From positions 930,001 to 994,000 of the forward strand of contig NZ_AP024412.1 of assembly GCF_016865445.1 (NCBI RefSeq): DNA of 64,000 nt, read 5' to 3'. Below the pieces are notes generated by a model. That model was not told the origin of the DNA, made no database searches, and was given only the letters and a program-made list of their open reading frames with translations. Made by a program: the position numbers and the translations under genes. This DNA comes from Mariniplasma anaerobium. Its GTDB lineage: Bacteria > Bacillota_I > Bacilli_A > Acholeplasmatales > Acholeplasmataceae. The stretch's first letter is position 1, and every line of letters begins with the position of its first letter. Of the stretch, positions 52,356 to 62,494 are shown one piece after another.

Positions 52356-52732
52356 TATTGTTCCTCTTTTCTTTTTTCATTTAAGTAATTGAATACTTGT
52401 TTTGTGTTATTTTTTATTAATAACGTTATCTTTTTACCAGTTACAAATGCTGGTGTATTCGTTTGTTTAAGTAACTCTTGATCAATTGCTTTCATATTAG
52501 CAACTTCAATTTGTAGTCTTTGTTGCTTGATATCAATAGATTTTATATTTTCTTTCATACCTAAAGCTTTATAAATATTATTTAAAAATAAATTATCTAC
52601 TGGTAATATATTACCCTTTTTTCTAGTTAATTTCAAGACTATGAAGATTAAACTAAAGAGAGCTATGATACCTAAAGCAATAAAGATATATGTTTGAATT
52701 GTTATTGCTGTCAAGTATATCATTAATATCAA
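52355..52732 (-). CDS. Membrane-anchored EIIB-like protein lacking the phosphocysteine
   Basis: 125 residues. One membrane helix (about residues 10-33) is followed by a domain aligning by eye to PTS glucose-type EIIB: IYKALGMKENIKSIDIKQQRLQIEV against the usual G-G-K-E-N-I..D-A-C-x-T-R-L pattern. The phosphorylated Cys is replaced by Lys in the D-x-x-x-x-R-L segment, so phosphotransfer is not expected. It directly precedes and overlaps ptsH. A regulatory or docking role with HPr is inference. Confidence 0.65.
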   Translation of the reverse strand: MILMIYLTAITIQTYIFIALGIIALFSLIFIVLKLTRKKGNILPVDNLFLNNIYKALGMKENIKSIDIKQQRLQIEVANMKAIDQELLKQTNTPAFVTGKKITLLIKNNTKQVFNYLNEKRKEEQ

Positions 52733-52777
52733 CTTCCTATCTATTTAAATTATAACGATTTTTATTCAATAATTCAA

Positions 52778-53794
52778 TCATTTAATGAACATTGCATCAC
52801 CAAAAGAAAAGAATCTATACTTTTGATCAATTGCTTCTTGATATGCACTCATAATGAAATCTCTATCTGCTAGTGCAGATACAAGCATCATAAGTGTTGA
52901 TTTAGGTAAATGAAAGTTAGTAATTAGCTTATCACATACTCTAAATTTATAACCGGGATAAATGAATATATTGGTTTGAAAAGTTCCTTCATGAAATCCT
53001 TGATCATAATTTGACTCAACTGTACGTATAGATGTTGTACCTACACAAACAAATTTTTTATGATTCTTTTTAGCCAAATTTAATCTCATCGCACTATCTT
53101 TAGATAAACTATAGGTTTCATGATGCATATCATGTGCCTCTACTTTATCAACAGATACTGGTCTAAAGGTTCCAAGTCCTACATTTAAAGTAACCGGAAT
53201 AATTTCAATGCCTTTATCTTTAATCTTTTTTAACAAATCTTTTGTGAAATGCAAACCTGCAGTTGGTGCTGCTGCACTACCTGGGTGAGCTGCATAAACT
53301 GTTTGATATCTATCTTGTTCTTTTAAATATTCAGTAATATATGGAGGTAATGGCATCGTTCCTAGTTTTTCTAAAACTTCAATTAAAAGACCTTCGTATA
53401 TTAATTTATAATCTCTTAACCCATCTTCTTTAATCTTTACACAAACCATTTTTAATTGATCACCAAACTGTATTTCAGTTCCCAATTTAACACGCTTTGC
53501 AGGCTTAGTTAAAGCTTCCCATACATCTTTATCCTTTTCTTCTAACAATAAGACTTCAATGGTTGCGTTTGTTTGTTCTTTTGTTCCAATGAGTCTTGCA
53601 GGTATAACTTTCGTATCATTTAAAACCAAAACATCGTTTTCATCTAAAAGATCTACTATATCATAGAAATGTTTATGGCTTATTTCTTTTTTTTCTTTAT
53701 CTAAAACCATTAATCTAGAATGGTCACGTTTTTCACTTGGATGTTGAGCAATAAGCTCTTTGGGTAAATTAAAATCAAAATCACTTACATTCAT
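52778..53794 (-). CDS. queA: S-adenosylmethionine:tRNA ribosyltransferase-isomerase
   Basis: 338 residues. Family segments [14 protein letters not shown], [19 protein letters not shown] [13 protein letters not shown], and GAPTAGLHF-type [10 protein letters not shown], with GTFRPV and [10 protein letters not shown]. It adds the cyclopentene-epoxide ring to preQ1 in tRNA to make epoxyqueuosine. Overlaps ruvB by 4 bp in the order ruvA-ruvB-queA, common in Firmicutes. Confidence 0.96.
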   Translation of the reverse strand: MNVSDFDFNLPKELIAQHPSEKRDHSRLMVLDKEKKEISHKHFYDIVDLLDENDVLVLNDTKVIPARLIGTKEQTNATIEVLLLEEKDKDVWEALTKPAKRVKLGTEIQFGDQLKMVCVKIKEDGLRDYKLIYEGLLIEVLEKLGTMPLPPYITEYLKEQDRYQTVYAAHPGSAAAPTAGLHFTKDLLKKIKDKGIEIIPVTLNVGLGTFRPVSVDKVEAHDMHHETYSLSKDSAMRLNLAKKNHKKFVCVGTTSIRTVESNYDQGFHEGTFQTNIFIYPGYKFRVCDKLITNFHLPKSTLMMLVSALADRDFIMSAYQEAIDQKYRFFSFGDAMFIK

Positions 53795-54810
53795 TTGTCA
53801 AATAGTCCTTTATAATATTTAATGCCTAATGCTTTATAGGTCTTTTCTGTTGCCATACGTCCTCTAGGTGTTCGTTTGATATAACCTTCCATCATTAAGT
53901 AAGGTTCATAAACATCTTCGACTGTTGTTATTTCTTCAGAAATTGAAGCTGCTATTGTCTCAATACCCACTGGACCACCACTAAATTTTTCTACAATTGC
54001 TTTTAAATATCTATAGTCAGTGTTATCTAGTCCATGATCATCAATACCTAATTTAGATAATGCATGATCGGTTATTTTTTTATCAATTGTCCCATCACCA
54101 ATAATTTCAGCAAAGTCTCTGACTCTTCTAAATAATCTATTAGCGATTCTTGGTGTTCCTCTACTTCTTTTAGCTAAAGATTGAACTGCATCTTCCTCTA
54201 TTTCATTTTGATAAACAGAAGATGTTCTTCTAACAATTTTTTCTAAATCACTATCTTCATAATAATTTAATCTAAAAACCATTCCAAATCTATCTCTTAG
54301 TGGTGCAGATAAGTCACCAAATCTTGTGGTTGCACCCACCAATGTAAATGGTGGTAAATCTATTCTAATTGATCTTGATTCATGATCTTTTCCAATCACG
54401 ATATCAAGCACATAATCTTCCATAGCTGCATAAAGCACTTCTTCAACAAATCTTGGTAGACGATGAATTTCATCAATAAATAAAACATCACCTGGTTCTA
54501 GAGAAGATAATACAGCAGCAAGATCACCACTTCTTTCAATAGCAGGTCCACTGGTCACTCTAATGTTGACACCTAATTCGTGAGCAACGATTTGAGCTAA
54601 TGTAGTTTTACCTAGTCCAGGAGGACCATAAAGCAATAAATGATCAAGAGCTTCTTTACGCTTAACAGCTGCTTTAATATATACATCAAGCATTTCTTTT
54701 ATATCATTTTGACCTATATATTGGTCTAATGTTTGAGGGCGTAAGGATTGATCTTCATCTTCTTTAATTGACATTGCAGTAATGATTCTCTCTTTATCGT
54801 TCATAGACAT
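53791..54810 (-). CDS. ruvB: Holliday junction branch-migration ATPase RuvB
   Basis: 339 residues. AAA+ motifs: [11 protein letters not shown], Walker [10 protein letters not shown], Walker [10 protein letters not shown], sensor-1 [18 protein letters not shown], and C-terminal winged-helix [13 protein letters not shown]. It drives branch migration with RuvA. Six bp after ruvA and overlapping queA. RuvC is not seen here. Confidence 0.97.
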   Translation of the reverse strand: MSMNDKERIITAMSIKEDEDQSLRPQTLDQYIGQNDIKEMLDVYIKAAVKRKEALDHLLLYGPPGLGKTTLAQIVAHELGVNIRVTSGPAIERSGDLAAVLSSLEPGDVLFIDEIHRLPRFVEEVLYAAMEDYVLDIVIGKDHESRSIRIDLPPFTLVGATTRFGDLSAPLRDRFGMVFRLNYYEDSDLEKIVRRTSSVYQNEIEEDAVQSLAKRSRGTPRIANRLFRRVRDFAEIIGDGTIDKKITDHALSKLGIDDHGLDNTDYRYLKAIVEKFSGGPVGIETIAASISEEITTVEDVYEPYLMMEGYIKRTPRGRMATEKTYKALGIKYYKGLFDK

Positions 54811-54816
54811 ACCTCT

Positions 54817-55371
54817 TTATTTCATTAATAATTTTAAAGCTTCTTTAATCATTTGTTCAACAGATAAATCTAAATCAATTTTTTTCATGACTTTTCTAAT
54901 TTCTGTCTTTGAATAACCTAAAGCAGATAGAGCTTGAGATACATCAGATTCTTGATTTGGAGTGAGTTCTAACTCATCAATTACTAATTTTCCTTTTAAA
55001 TCAAGGATGATTTGTTGAGCACTTTTTGGCCCTATACCAGGAAACTTAGTTAAATACTTCACATCTGAAGCTTCAATTGCCATAATGATTTCATCAATAC
55101 GGTCATTTGCGAGTATTGATAATGCACTTTTTGGTCCAATACCAGATACACTGATAAGTTTAACAAACAACTCTTTGCTTTCTAAACTCTTAAATCCATA
55201 TAAAGCATTGGTATCTTCTCTAACATAATGGTGCGTAAAACAAACAGCTTGTTCACCTATTTTATAGTCATAAGGTGTTGGAGATAAAACTAAATATCCA
55301 ACCCCATAAGATTCAATTACAATATAACTTGGTTTAACAAGCGTAACGACGCCTTTAACAAATGCATACAT
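54817..55371 (-). CDS. ruvA: Holliday junction DNA helicase subunit RuvA
   Basis: 184 residues. N-terminal OB-fold (MYAFVKGVVTLV..., GVGYLV), two helix-hairpin-helix motifs (SGIGPKSALSIL and PGIGPKSAQQIIL), and C-terminal domain III (ALSALGYSKTEIRKVM) which contacts RuvB. Binds four-way junctions. First gene of the ruvA-ruvB-queA unit. Confidence 0.96.
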   Translation of the reverse strand: MYAFVKGVVTLVKPSYIVIESYGVGYLVLSPTPYDYKIGEQAVCFTHHYVREDTNALYGFKSLESKELFVKLISVSGIGPKSALSILANDRIDEIIMAIEASDVKYLTKFPGIGPKSAQQIILDLKGKLVIDELELTPNQESDVSQALSALGYSKTEIRKVMKKIDLDLSVEQMIKEALKLLMK

Positions 55372-55475
55372 AGACTTTCACCTGGCTTTTTATCTTTTCA
55401 TGTTATTATAACATTTTTCATTAGTTTTTTCTATCTAAACTCTCTATTATGATATAATAAATTTAGGAAGTGATT

Positions 55476-58400
55476 ATGATATTTAAGTTAGATATGATTC
55501 AAAAGTTTGAAAGTGATTTTAAACAAGAACTTAATCTAGATAAGAAGTACCTACCAATTTATGATAAGTTGGTGGTTCTTTTACATGATATCAATCCAAC
55601 AATCGAATATACAGAGAAAAAATTGGCTTACCAACAACAAATTGCACTTGATGTGAATTTACAAATTCATAAGAAATATGCTTATGAAGTTGAACTTAAA
55701 AATAGTGCTTTAAGAACTTTTATTGAAGAACATAAGACTATTATTGATCAATTCCAAAAAGAAAAGATTATTAAATTACAAGCTATCAATAAAGAACAAA
55801 AAACAATACTTAAAGATTTTGAATTAAAAAAACAAAAAATCAAAGATATATATGAAGAAAAACAAAAACAAATAGAACAAAATCTTAAACGTGAACTTTC
55901 ACAATTTGATAAAGAAAAATTATTTGCTCGTAAATTGAATCAAGAACAAACTCAAGAAATCGAATCAGAACAAAAAGCAACCTTACTCAACTTAGAAAAA
56001 ACTTACGCTTCTTCTATTCATGAAGTTAATACTGATTTAGAAAAATTTGAACTTGATAAACAAAAAGAGCTAGAAGAAAATGAAGCTCATTTTGTCAATA
56101 TTAAACTAGAAAACGACAAAATTTATTTAGATATTAGAAATAATTATCATCAATTGACTAAAGAATTTAATATCTCAATTAATAAATTAAAAAAGACACA
56201 TGAAAAAGCGAAAAAAACATTAGAAACCAAATATCACAGTCAAATAAAACCAGTAACTGATCGTTTGGAACAACTCAATAATGATTATCAATCATCAATT
56301 GATAAAGCCAAAAAAGCATATCAAATGCAATTATTAGAACTTGATGATCTTTTCAATACGCAAAAAGAAGAATACGAAACTAAAAAAGAGAAAATCATTC
56401 ATTTATCTAATGAATCTATAACTTTACTTAACTCTAAGTTATCAGCTTATAGGGAATCTATCAATCAAGAAAAAATAGATCAATCCAGAAATTTTAGAGA
56501 TAACATCAAACACACTGATGATCCCCGTCTAAAAGATAAGATTAATCGTGATCTAACACGCACTTTAAACGCTATAGACAACGATTTAAACAAACAAATC
56601 TTAAGAACCCATAAAGACATCATCATCAAACAAAAACTGCTCCAACAAAGCTTATATGATCATGATATTAAACATTTAAAACAAATGAATGATTGGCGAT
56701 TAAAAAGAAATCTTTTATCTTATGATTATAAACAAGACTTAGCAAAAATAGATCTTAACTATAACCATAACTTATCATTATCTAAAAAACATATAGATTT
56801 AATAGATGCCACTTATAAACATCAGTTATATTTAATAGAAATGACATTAAGAAACAATCTTTTACCACTTGAAAGTCAATTGACCATTCAATCTATGGTT
56901 CAAGAAAGAGAATTAAATCTTCTAAATAATGATCAACATATCGCAACGTATACATCTAAATTAAATGTTGCGCGTATCAGTCATAAATATCAATTAATGA
57001 TTGAAAAGGCTAAACTCAAAGAGTATATAAGTAAATTAGATTATGATTCAGAAACCCAAGTTGTTCAAATTACAACACAACTTGAACTTGAAAAAACAAA
57101 ATCTAAACGAGATTTTACGATCGAAGAACAAGATATTAGAGCAAATATTGCAAAAGCTATATTTGATAAAAATAAACAACACAATTATAAAGTCTATCTA
57201 AGTGATATTGATCAAATAGAACAACAAGAATATCGTAATGATATTGAAAAAAAATATAGCATAGATCAAATCAAACTCGATGAACATCTAAGATTTCATG
57301 AACAAGAATTCCTACTTTTAGAAACTAAATCTATTCATCAAGCAAATCAATCACACGAAAAAGCTTTACGATTAATGAAACTTTATCTAAACGAATTAAC
57401 TCTAAATCAAAATCAAGTAGAACTACTTTTTGATGTCCTACGCCTATATTATCAAAAGCACCTTGATCTTAAACAACTCATTAAAGCATTATATCTTCTT
57501 CCTTCACATCCTGAGGTCTTCAAACATGTCTTAAAGAAATGCAATTCACTTCTAGAAGCATTCCAATTAGCAATCAAAGAAACTATTATATATTTTAAAT
57601 CTTTAGATCTAACATATTATCAAAAAAAGATTGAAGATATGACTGGTTATAAATATATGATTAAACATGAAGATATTATGAATTTATATGAACAAGAGAT
57701 ACAAAAGGTTGAAGCACAAAAAAGTTTAATTCAAAATGAGATTTCACAACTAGAACAACAATTTTTCATCAATCAACAAAACTTAGAAAAACAAGAGCTT
57801 TTTATTCTTCAACTTAAAAAAGTTTCAGAAAATATTCAATCTGGTAAAATTAAATCTAAGCTCAAACATCAAGATTTAAAAGACAATCAAAAATTAATCT
57901 CAAATCATGAAAAAGATATTAAAGTTATTAAACATCGCTTGACAAGAATAGAAAAAGCAATTGATCAAAAACATATCAACCTACAACCATTTGATACACA
58001 AATAGAATTAGTTCAAAATAATATGAAAAAAGAACAACTCATCTTAGAAAAACACAAACTAAAAGAATCTGACTTCTATCAAGATTACGCTAATAGCAAT
58101 CAAAAGATTTATGATTCATTATTAAGTGTGTTTTCACAATTTACTGATTCTCATATTCATTTCATTAAAAACTTAGAAGACACCGTCTATGTGACTGATT
58201 CACTTTTATATACCGAAGAGAAAAGATTAAATAAAGATCATATGTTATTTGGTCAAAAAATATTTAAACATCAACAATTTTTCTTAACCCATATTAGAGA
58301 TTTTTATGAAGCAAATGATCAAAAACAAGAAGAGATTGTTAGAGATTTTAATAAGGCACAAAGCCATTTAACTCGAGAACTTGCAGAAAACAAAGCATCA

Positions 58401-59081
58401 GTATTAAATGATATCAAGAAACAACAAATCTCTCTTATTACTCAACAAGAAAAAGATATTAAATCTCAAGTTGAAACTCATAAAAACGATTTAAAATTAA
58501 AAGAAAATGCTGATAAAAAAGATTTATTAGTTATTACCAATCATATTAAATCCTTAGAAAATAACTTAGAGTTTTATTTAGACAAAATGAAACAAGAATT
58601 GAATCTTATTAATGATAATCAGATTCAAGTTGCTAGTCAATCTTTACAAGAATATGAAAAACAGCATATGATTTTAAACCATAACAACTACAAACAAGTT
58701 TCTAAATATGATCAACAACTTGAAGCGGAAGAAAAAAGTTTTCAAACACTTGATACTTCTATTTCTAATAAGAATCAAGCATTACTCATACGTTTTGAAC
58801 AAAACAGAACAAAACAAATTGCTTTATTTGAAGAAAAAACAAAACAGTTCGAATCTAATATCGAAAAATCTAGAGAAACCAACAAAAATGAAATCAAAAT
58901 CTATGATCATGATGTAACACTCATGCAAGAAACTAGATCTTATGAAATTAGAAATATGAAAGAACATACCAAACGATTTACCACTAAATCAGAAAAATCT
59001 CAACAAAAAGTTTATAAAAATGAGTTAAAATCTTTAAGATTAAATTATCGATTCAAATTAAAAGCACTTAAACTAAAATAG
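55476..59081 (+). CDS. Giant coiled-coil protein (1,201 residues), unknown function
   Basis: 1,201 residues from the ATG at 55476; AGGAAG lies 5 nt upstream, while the GTG at 55470 would overlap it. Almost the whole protein is charged helical coiled coil rich in K, E, Q, N, L and I. There is no signal peptide, membrane helix, Walker motif or cysteine-based domain. A less repetitive, more globular piece lies near residues 650-730 (LTLNQNQVELLFDVLRLYY). It is not an SMC (no ATPase heads). It is alone, with TATAAT near 55452 and its own terminator. A cytoskeletal or scaffolding role is inference. Confidence 0.8.
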   Translation: MIFKLDMIQKFESDFKQELNLDKKYLPIYDKLVVLLHDINPTIEYTEKKLAYQQQIALDVNLQIHKKYAYEVELKNSALRTFIEEHKTIIDQFQKEKIIKLQAINKEQKTILKDFELKKQKIKDIYEEKQKQIEQNLKRELSQFDKEKLFARKLNQEQTQEIESEQKATLLNLEKTYASSIHEVNTDLEKFELDKQKELEENEAHFVNIKLENDKIYLDIRNNYHQLTKEFNISINKLKKTHEKAKKTLETKYHSQIKPVTDRLEQLNNDYQSSIDKAKKAYQMQLLELDDLFNTQKEEYETKKEKIIHLSNESITLLNSKLSAYRESINQEKIDQSRNFRDNIKHTDDPRLKDKINRDLTRTLNAIDNDLNKQILRTHKDIIIKQKLLQQSLYDHDIKHLKQMNDWRLKRNLLSYDYKQDLAKIDLNYNHNLSLSKKHIDLIDATYKHQLYLIEMTLRNNLLPLESQLTIQSMVQERELNLLNNDQHIATYTSKLNVARISHKYQLMIEKAKLKEYISKLDYDSETQVVQITTQLELEKTKSKRDFTIEEQDIRANIAKAIFDKNKQHNYKVYLSDIDQIEQQEYRNDIEKKYSIDQIKLDEHLRFHEQEFLLLETKSIHQANQSHEKALRLMKLYLNELTLNQNQVELLFDVLRLYYQKHLDLKQLIKALYLLPSHPEVFKHVLKKCNSLLEAFQLAIKETIIYFKSLDLTYYQKKIEDMTGYKYMIKHEDIMNLYEQEIQKVEAQKSLIQNEISQLEQQFFINQQNLEKQELFILQLKKVSENIQSGKIKSKLKHQDLKDNQKLISNHEKDIKVIKHRLTRIEKAIDQKHINLQPFDTQIELVQNNMKKEQLILEKHKLKESDFYQDYANSNQKIYDSLLSVFSQFTDSHIHFIKNLEDTVYVTDSLLYTEEKRLNKDHMLFGQKIFKHQQFFLTHIRDFYEANDQKQEEIVRDFNKAQSHLTRELAENKASVLNDIKKQQISLITQQEKDIKSQVETHKNDLKLKENADKKDLLVITNHIKSLENNLEFYLDKMKQELNLINDNQIQVASQSLQEYEKQHMILNHNNYKQVSKYDQQLEAEEKSFQTLDTSISNKNQALLIRFEQNRTKQIALFEEKTKQFESNIEKSRETNKNEIKIYDHDVTLMQETRSYEIRNMKEHTKRFTTKSEKSQQKVYKNELKSLRLNYRFKLKALKLK

Positions 59082-59105
59082 GAATTTATGGATTCCTATT
59101 TTTTT
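59079..59105 (+). terminator. Terminator of the giant coiled-coil gene
   Basis: TAGGAAT pairs with ATTCCTA, followed by TTTTTTT; the stem begins inside the stop codon region. Confidence 0.75.
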
Positions 59106-59116
59106 ATATAAAAAAA

Positions 59117-59138
59117 AGAATAGTCAAATGACTATTCT
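59117..59138 (-). terminator. Terminator of obg
   Basis: AGAATAGTCA pairs with TGACTATTCT, with a U-run on the minus strand; it overlaps the obg stop. Confidence 0.8.
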
Positions 59139-60388
59139 ATAAATTCAAACTCAAAATCAAAGATTCTTACGATATCTCCATTTTTTGCGCCTTTATCTCT
59201 TAATGCTTCATCAACACCTAAACTTCTTAATTGTCTAGCAAAACGTTTAACTGCTTCATCTTTAGTAAAATCAGTTCTTTCAAACATAATTTTTAACTTA
59301 GTTCCTGATAATTCAAAGACATTGTCTTCTGATATTTCAAGTTCAAAATCAGGTCCTTGAGCTTCAAACTCATAAAGTTTATGTGTTTCTTCATCTTTAG
59401 TTTCAATTTTCGGAGCTTCTTTTAACGCTTCTAGTGTTTTATACATTAAGGTCTTAACATTTTCTTGAGTAATAGCAGATATTAAGACAATATCATGAGA
59501 GATTTTAGATTTCAGCTCTTCAATCTTTTCTTTAGTATCTGGCATATCAATTTTATTAATCACAACGATCTGTGGTCTTTCTAGTAAAGCTTCATCATAC
59601 ATTTCAAGTTCATGATTAATTTTTACATAATCGCCATATGGATCATCTCTAGTGATATCTAGAACATGTAAAAAGACTTTACATCTTTCAATATGTTTTA
59701 AAAAGCGTATACCTAATCCATGACCGATATGAGCATCTTCGATTAATCCTGGCAAATCTGCTAGGACAAATGATTCTTCACCCACATAAACCATACCTAA
59801 GTTTGGTTGTAGTGTAGTGAAATGATATTCAGCAATCTTAGGTCTTGCATTAGAGACTACTGATATTATTGTTGATTTTCCAACACTTGGATATCCAACT
59901 AAACCAACATCAGCAATTACTTTTAATTCAATATGTAATTTTCTTACCTCACCTGGATCGCCATTTTCAGCATAATCAGGTGCAGGATTTTTCGCAGTCG
60001 CAAACGCAATATTTCCACGTCCACCTTTTCCACCACGAGCAACAACTAATCTTTCGTCATGGTTCGTGATTTCACCTAAGAAAAACTCTTTATTTTCACT
60101 ATAAACAATAGTTCCTAGAGGAACTCTAATAAATCTATGCTCAGCATTTTTACCATGCATGCCTTTAGACATGCCATTTTCTCCGTTTTTTGCACGGATA
60201 TGTCTTTGGTATCTTAAATCAATAAGATTGTTCTTTCCTTCATCACCAACAAAAATAATCGAACCACCATGTCCGCCATTTCCGCCCCAAGGACCACCAT
60301 ATTCAACATATTTTTCTCTTCGATATGAGGCCATACCATTTCCACCTCTACCGCCGAATACTTCTACTGTAACTTCATCAATAAACAT
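59132..60388 (-). CDS. obgE: Ribosome-assembly GTPase Obg
   Basis: 418 residues. Glycine-rich Obg domain (GGRGGNG, GGNGGHGG, about 1-158), G-domain with GYPSVGKST, DLPGLIEDAH, VINKIDMPD and a SAI-type G5, and the C-terminal OCT domain (about 340-418). It aids 50S maturation and links to stress control. Located next to rpmA, as in most Firmicutes (rplU-prp-rpmA-obg). Confidence 0.97.
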   Translation of the reverse strand: MFIDEVTVEVFGGRGGNGMASYRREKYVEYGGPWGGNGGHGGSIIFVGDEGKNNLIDLRYQRHIRAKNGENGMSKGMHGKNAEHRFIRVPLGTIVYSENKEFFLGEITNHDERLVVARGGKGGRGNIAFATAKNPAPDYAENGDPGEVRKLHIELKVIADVGLVGYPSVGKSTIISVVSNARPKIAEYHFTTLQPNLGMVYVGEESFVLADLPGLIEDAHIGHGLGIRFLKHIERCKVFLHVLDITRDDPYGDYVKINHELEMYDEALLERPQIVVINKIDMPDTKEKIEELKSKISHDIVLISAITQENVKTLMYKTLEALKEAPKIETKDEETHKLYEFEAQGPDFELEISEDNVFELSGTKLKIMFERTDFTKDEAVKRFARQLRSLGVDEALRDKGAKNGDIVRIFDFEFEFIE

Positions 60389-60428
60389 TTTTAATCACCT
60401 GTTTTTCTATAAAAAAAGGATAACTAGG

Positions 60429-60707
60429 TTATCCTTCGTAGACTGATACTTGCTTTCTGTCACGACCTAAACGTTCGTATTTAACGGTGCCAGTAACTTT
60501 TGCAAATAGTGTGTCATCGCCGCCGCGTCCCACGTTGGTACCTGGGTGAATTTTAGTTCCTCTTTGACGGAAAATGATTGCTCCAGCTTTTGCATGCTGT
60601 CCATCTGATAACTTTAATCCTAAACGCTTAGATTCTGAATCACGACCATTACGAGTTGAACCTACACCTTTTTTAGATGCGAATAACTGTATATTTAACT
60701 TTAACAT
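60429..60707 (-). CDS. rpmA: 50S ribosomal protein L27, with Prp-cleaved N-terminal extension
   Basis: 92 residues. Begins [18 protein letters not shown]. Firmicute L27 carries such a short N-terminal piece, which the protease Prp removes to expose the mature N-terminus reaching the peptidyl-transferase centre. Here the expected cut is between Phe9 and Ala10 (LF-A instead of the usual FF-A). The prp gene is immediately upstream (1 bp gap). Confidence 0.97.
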   Translation of the reverse strand: MLKLNIQLFASKKGVGSTRNGRDSESKRLGLKLSDGQHAKAGAIIFRQRGTKIHPGTNVGRGGDDTLFAKVTGTVKYERLGRDRKQVSVYEG

Positions 60708-60708
60708 G

Positions 60709-61023
60709 TTATCCCTCCTTCTGATTTTTAATATAATTTGGATATTGTTTTTCTAAATCATGTAAGGTATATTCTAAATTTTTAATAAGTCCCGATACAA
60801 TATCATTTTCTTTTAAAAGACTTAATTTAAAATAACCTTCACTTACATCTAGATCAATGAGTTGATCTAGTTTTAAATGCTCAATTGCGTTTGCGGTCAG
60901 AATCGTTGCAGTTGAAACAGCTGCACAGACGATATCTTCGCCTTTCGCTTTATAATTGGCATGTCCTTTAACAATAATTTCTTTTAATTGATTATTGTTA
61001 TAAATACTTTTAACCGTAATCAT
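60709..61023 (-). CDS. prp: Ribosomal-processing cysteine protease Prp
   Basis: 104 residues. Catalytic His21 in VKGHANY and Cys33 in [10 protein letters not shown], the family signature (YsxB). It cleaves the L27 precursor encoded by the next gene. Located between rplU and rpmA, 4 bp from the former. Essential in relatives that carry the L27 extension. Confidence 0.95.
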   Translation of the reverse strand: MITVKSIYNNNQLKEIIVKGHANYKAKGEDIVCAAVSTATILTANAIEHLKLDQLIDLDVSEGYFKLSLLKENDIVSGLIKNLEYTLHDLEKQYPNYIKNQKEG

Positions 61024-61027
61024 GAGA

Positions 61028-61336
61028 TTATGCTACGATTTTTTCAATAACTAATTTCGTATAAGCTTGGCGATGACCTTGTTTTTTGCGATATTTTTTT
61101 CTTACTTTGTACTTAAACACGATAATTTTTTTACCACGACCATGTTTTACTACTTTCGCAACTACTTTTGCACCTTCTACGACTGGTGTCCCAATCACAG
61201 GTTTTTCTCCGCCAATCATCAATACTTCAGTGAATTCATAAGTATCATCTGCTTCAACATCAAGTTTTTCAACATAAATTTCTTGACCTTCGACTACACG
61301 TACTTGTTTACCACCAGTTTTAATAACTGCATACAT
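61028..61336 (-). CDS. rplU: 50S ribosomal protein L21
   Basis: 102 residues, normal length. Starts [14 protein letters not shown] and ends with the rRNA-binding [21 protein letters not shown]. It binds domain I of 23S rRNA. First gene of rplU-prp-rpmA, behind a leader of about 85 nt and a strong promoter. Confidence 0.97.
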   Translation of the reverse strand: MYAVIKTGGKQVRVVEGQEIYVEKLDVEADDTYEFTEVLMIGGEKPVIGTPVVEGAKVVAKVVKHGRGKKIIVFKYKVRKKYRKKQGHRQAYTKLVIEKIVA

Positions 61337-61339
61337 AAG

Positions 61340-61422
61340 CTGTTAACCTCCTTATTTTTTTATGAAGACTCACTATCAAGGTAGCATATTATGCGTTTAA
61401 CACCTTTTCTATGTGGTACAAC
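61340..61422 (-). promoter_or_regulatory. Leader of rplU (L21-type leader candidate)
   Basis: A leader of about 85 nt separates the promoter (61429-61457) from rplU. It holds a possible GTGTTAAACGC/GCATAATATGC fold and TACCTTGATAGTGA, then AAGGAGG. Firmicutes carry an L21 leader RNA at this place; match to that family was not verified. Confidence 0.4.
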
Positions 61423-61428
61423 AGGAAT

Positions 61429-61457
61429 ATTTTATCGTAATTAAGGCAAAAAGTCAA
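61429..61457 (-). promoter_or_regulatory. Promoter of rplU-prp-rpmA, TTGACT-17-TAAAAT
   Basis: Minus-strand TTGACT (61452-61457) and TAAAAT (61429-61434) with 17-nt spacing. Confidence 0.8.
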
Positions 61458-61521
61458 CCATAAAGTACAATTAAGCGGCTTTCTTTTTGTATATTTTTGA
61501 TTTATCTCTTATTTGTAAAAA

Positions 61522-62460
61522 TTAATCTTCTTCAGCCTCTTTTTTTTGCTTTTTAAATAGACTAATAAATTTCTTAGGTAAAATCAATACTGCATCACCA
61601 ACAACTGATGGTAACATCTTAGCTGCTTCTAATAAAGCATCTCTTCTAATCTTCTCTTTAGTGATTTCAGTTGCATCACTAAATAAATATTTACGAGTAA
61701 CAATACCAATTCTTAAAGTCAATAATGCATTAGATACACCTTGAGTTACACTACTCATAATCGGCTTGATTAAAGGTATCTCTCCTAAAGTGTTTAGTGT
61801 TGAAGCAGGTAGAACATCATTCATATCTACATTTTCTAAACCTTCTGCAATTAATGCTGTTGTAAAAACATTAATAGTTAGTTTAGATAAATTTTTATAT
61901 GAAGGTCTAAATCCACACATTTCAACTAATTCTTTTATCATTTTCAAATTGACGACAATAATCGTAAAGAAATCTAGTCGACCATTTTGTGAAATAGCAG
62001 TTGAAATCATTACTGTTTTTGCATTTTTTCTAATACGTTTATTAATTTCTTTTTTAACATATTTATTAAACGTATGATGCAAAGCCCCTTGTAATAAAAC
62101 TTTATCATTTAAAACTTTGGTTAAATTTTCTTTTTCTTCTTCTGGAATATAGTCTTCAGATAACAATCTTTTAACTACTTTTTTATATAATCTAAAATTC
62201 TTTCTTGATGTTTCTCCATCATCTAATGTCGTTTGAACAGAAAATGTTGGTGAAAACAAGATAATATGTACAGGTCTTAAAATAAGTGCATATACTAAAA
62301 TGACTGTTAGTCCATAAAAAACATAAGAAAGATAAGGTGATATATTGGTTAATCTGTCACCAACATCTAATATGCTTGATAACAACATCAACATAAATAA
62401 AATGATAAATCCTATGGCAGCTAAGTACCAAAATATTTTTGTAGAATCTTTTTTCTTCAT
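61522..62460 (-). CDS. DUF697-family membrane protein
   Basis: 312 residues. Two N-terminal membrane helices (about 10-30 and 40-62), a charged helical stretch (about 85-140), and a DUF697-like segment (about 145-270: AKTVMISTAISQNGRLDFFTI in part, ELCG-type VEMCGFRPS, GLRIG-type TLRIGIVTRKY). A basic tail and acidic end follow. Family role is not known; some members accompany GTPases. It stands between radC and rplU with no overlap. Confidence 0.7.
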   Translation of the reverse strand: MKKKDSTKIFWYLAAIGFIILFMLMLLSSILDVGDRLTNISPYLSYVFYGLTVILVYALILRPVHIILFSPTFSVQTTLDDGETSRKNFRLYKKVVKRLLSEDYIPEEEKENLTKVLNDKVLLQGALHHTFNKYVKKEINKRIRKNAKTVMISTAISQNGRLDFFTIIVVNLKMIKELVEMCGFRPSYKNLSKLTINVFTTALIAEGLENVDMNDVLPASTLNTLGEIPLIKPIMSSVTQGVSNALLTLRIGIVTRKYLFSDATEITKEKIRRDALLEAAKMLPSVVGDAVLILPKKFISLFKKQKKEAEED

Positions 62461-62494
62461 ATAATCACATCCTTACCTAAAATTATATCATGAA

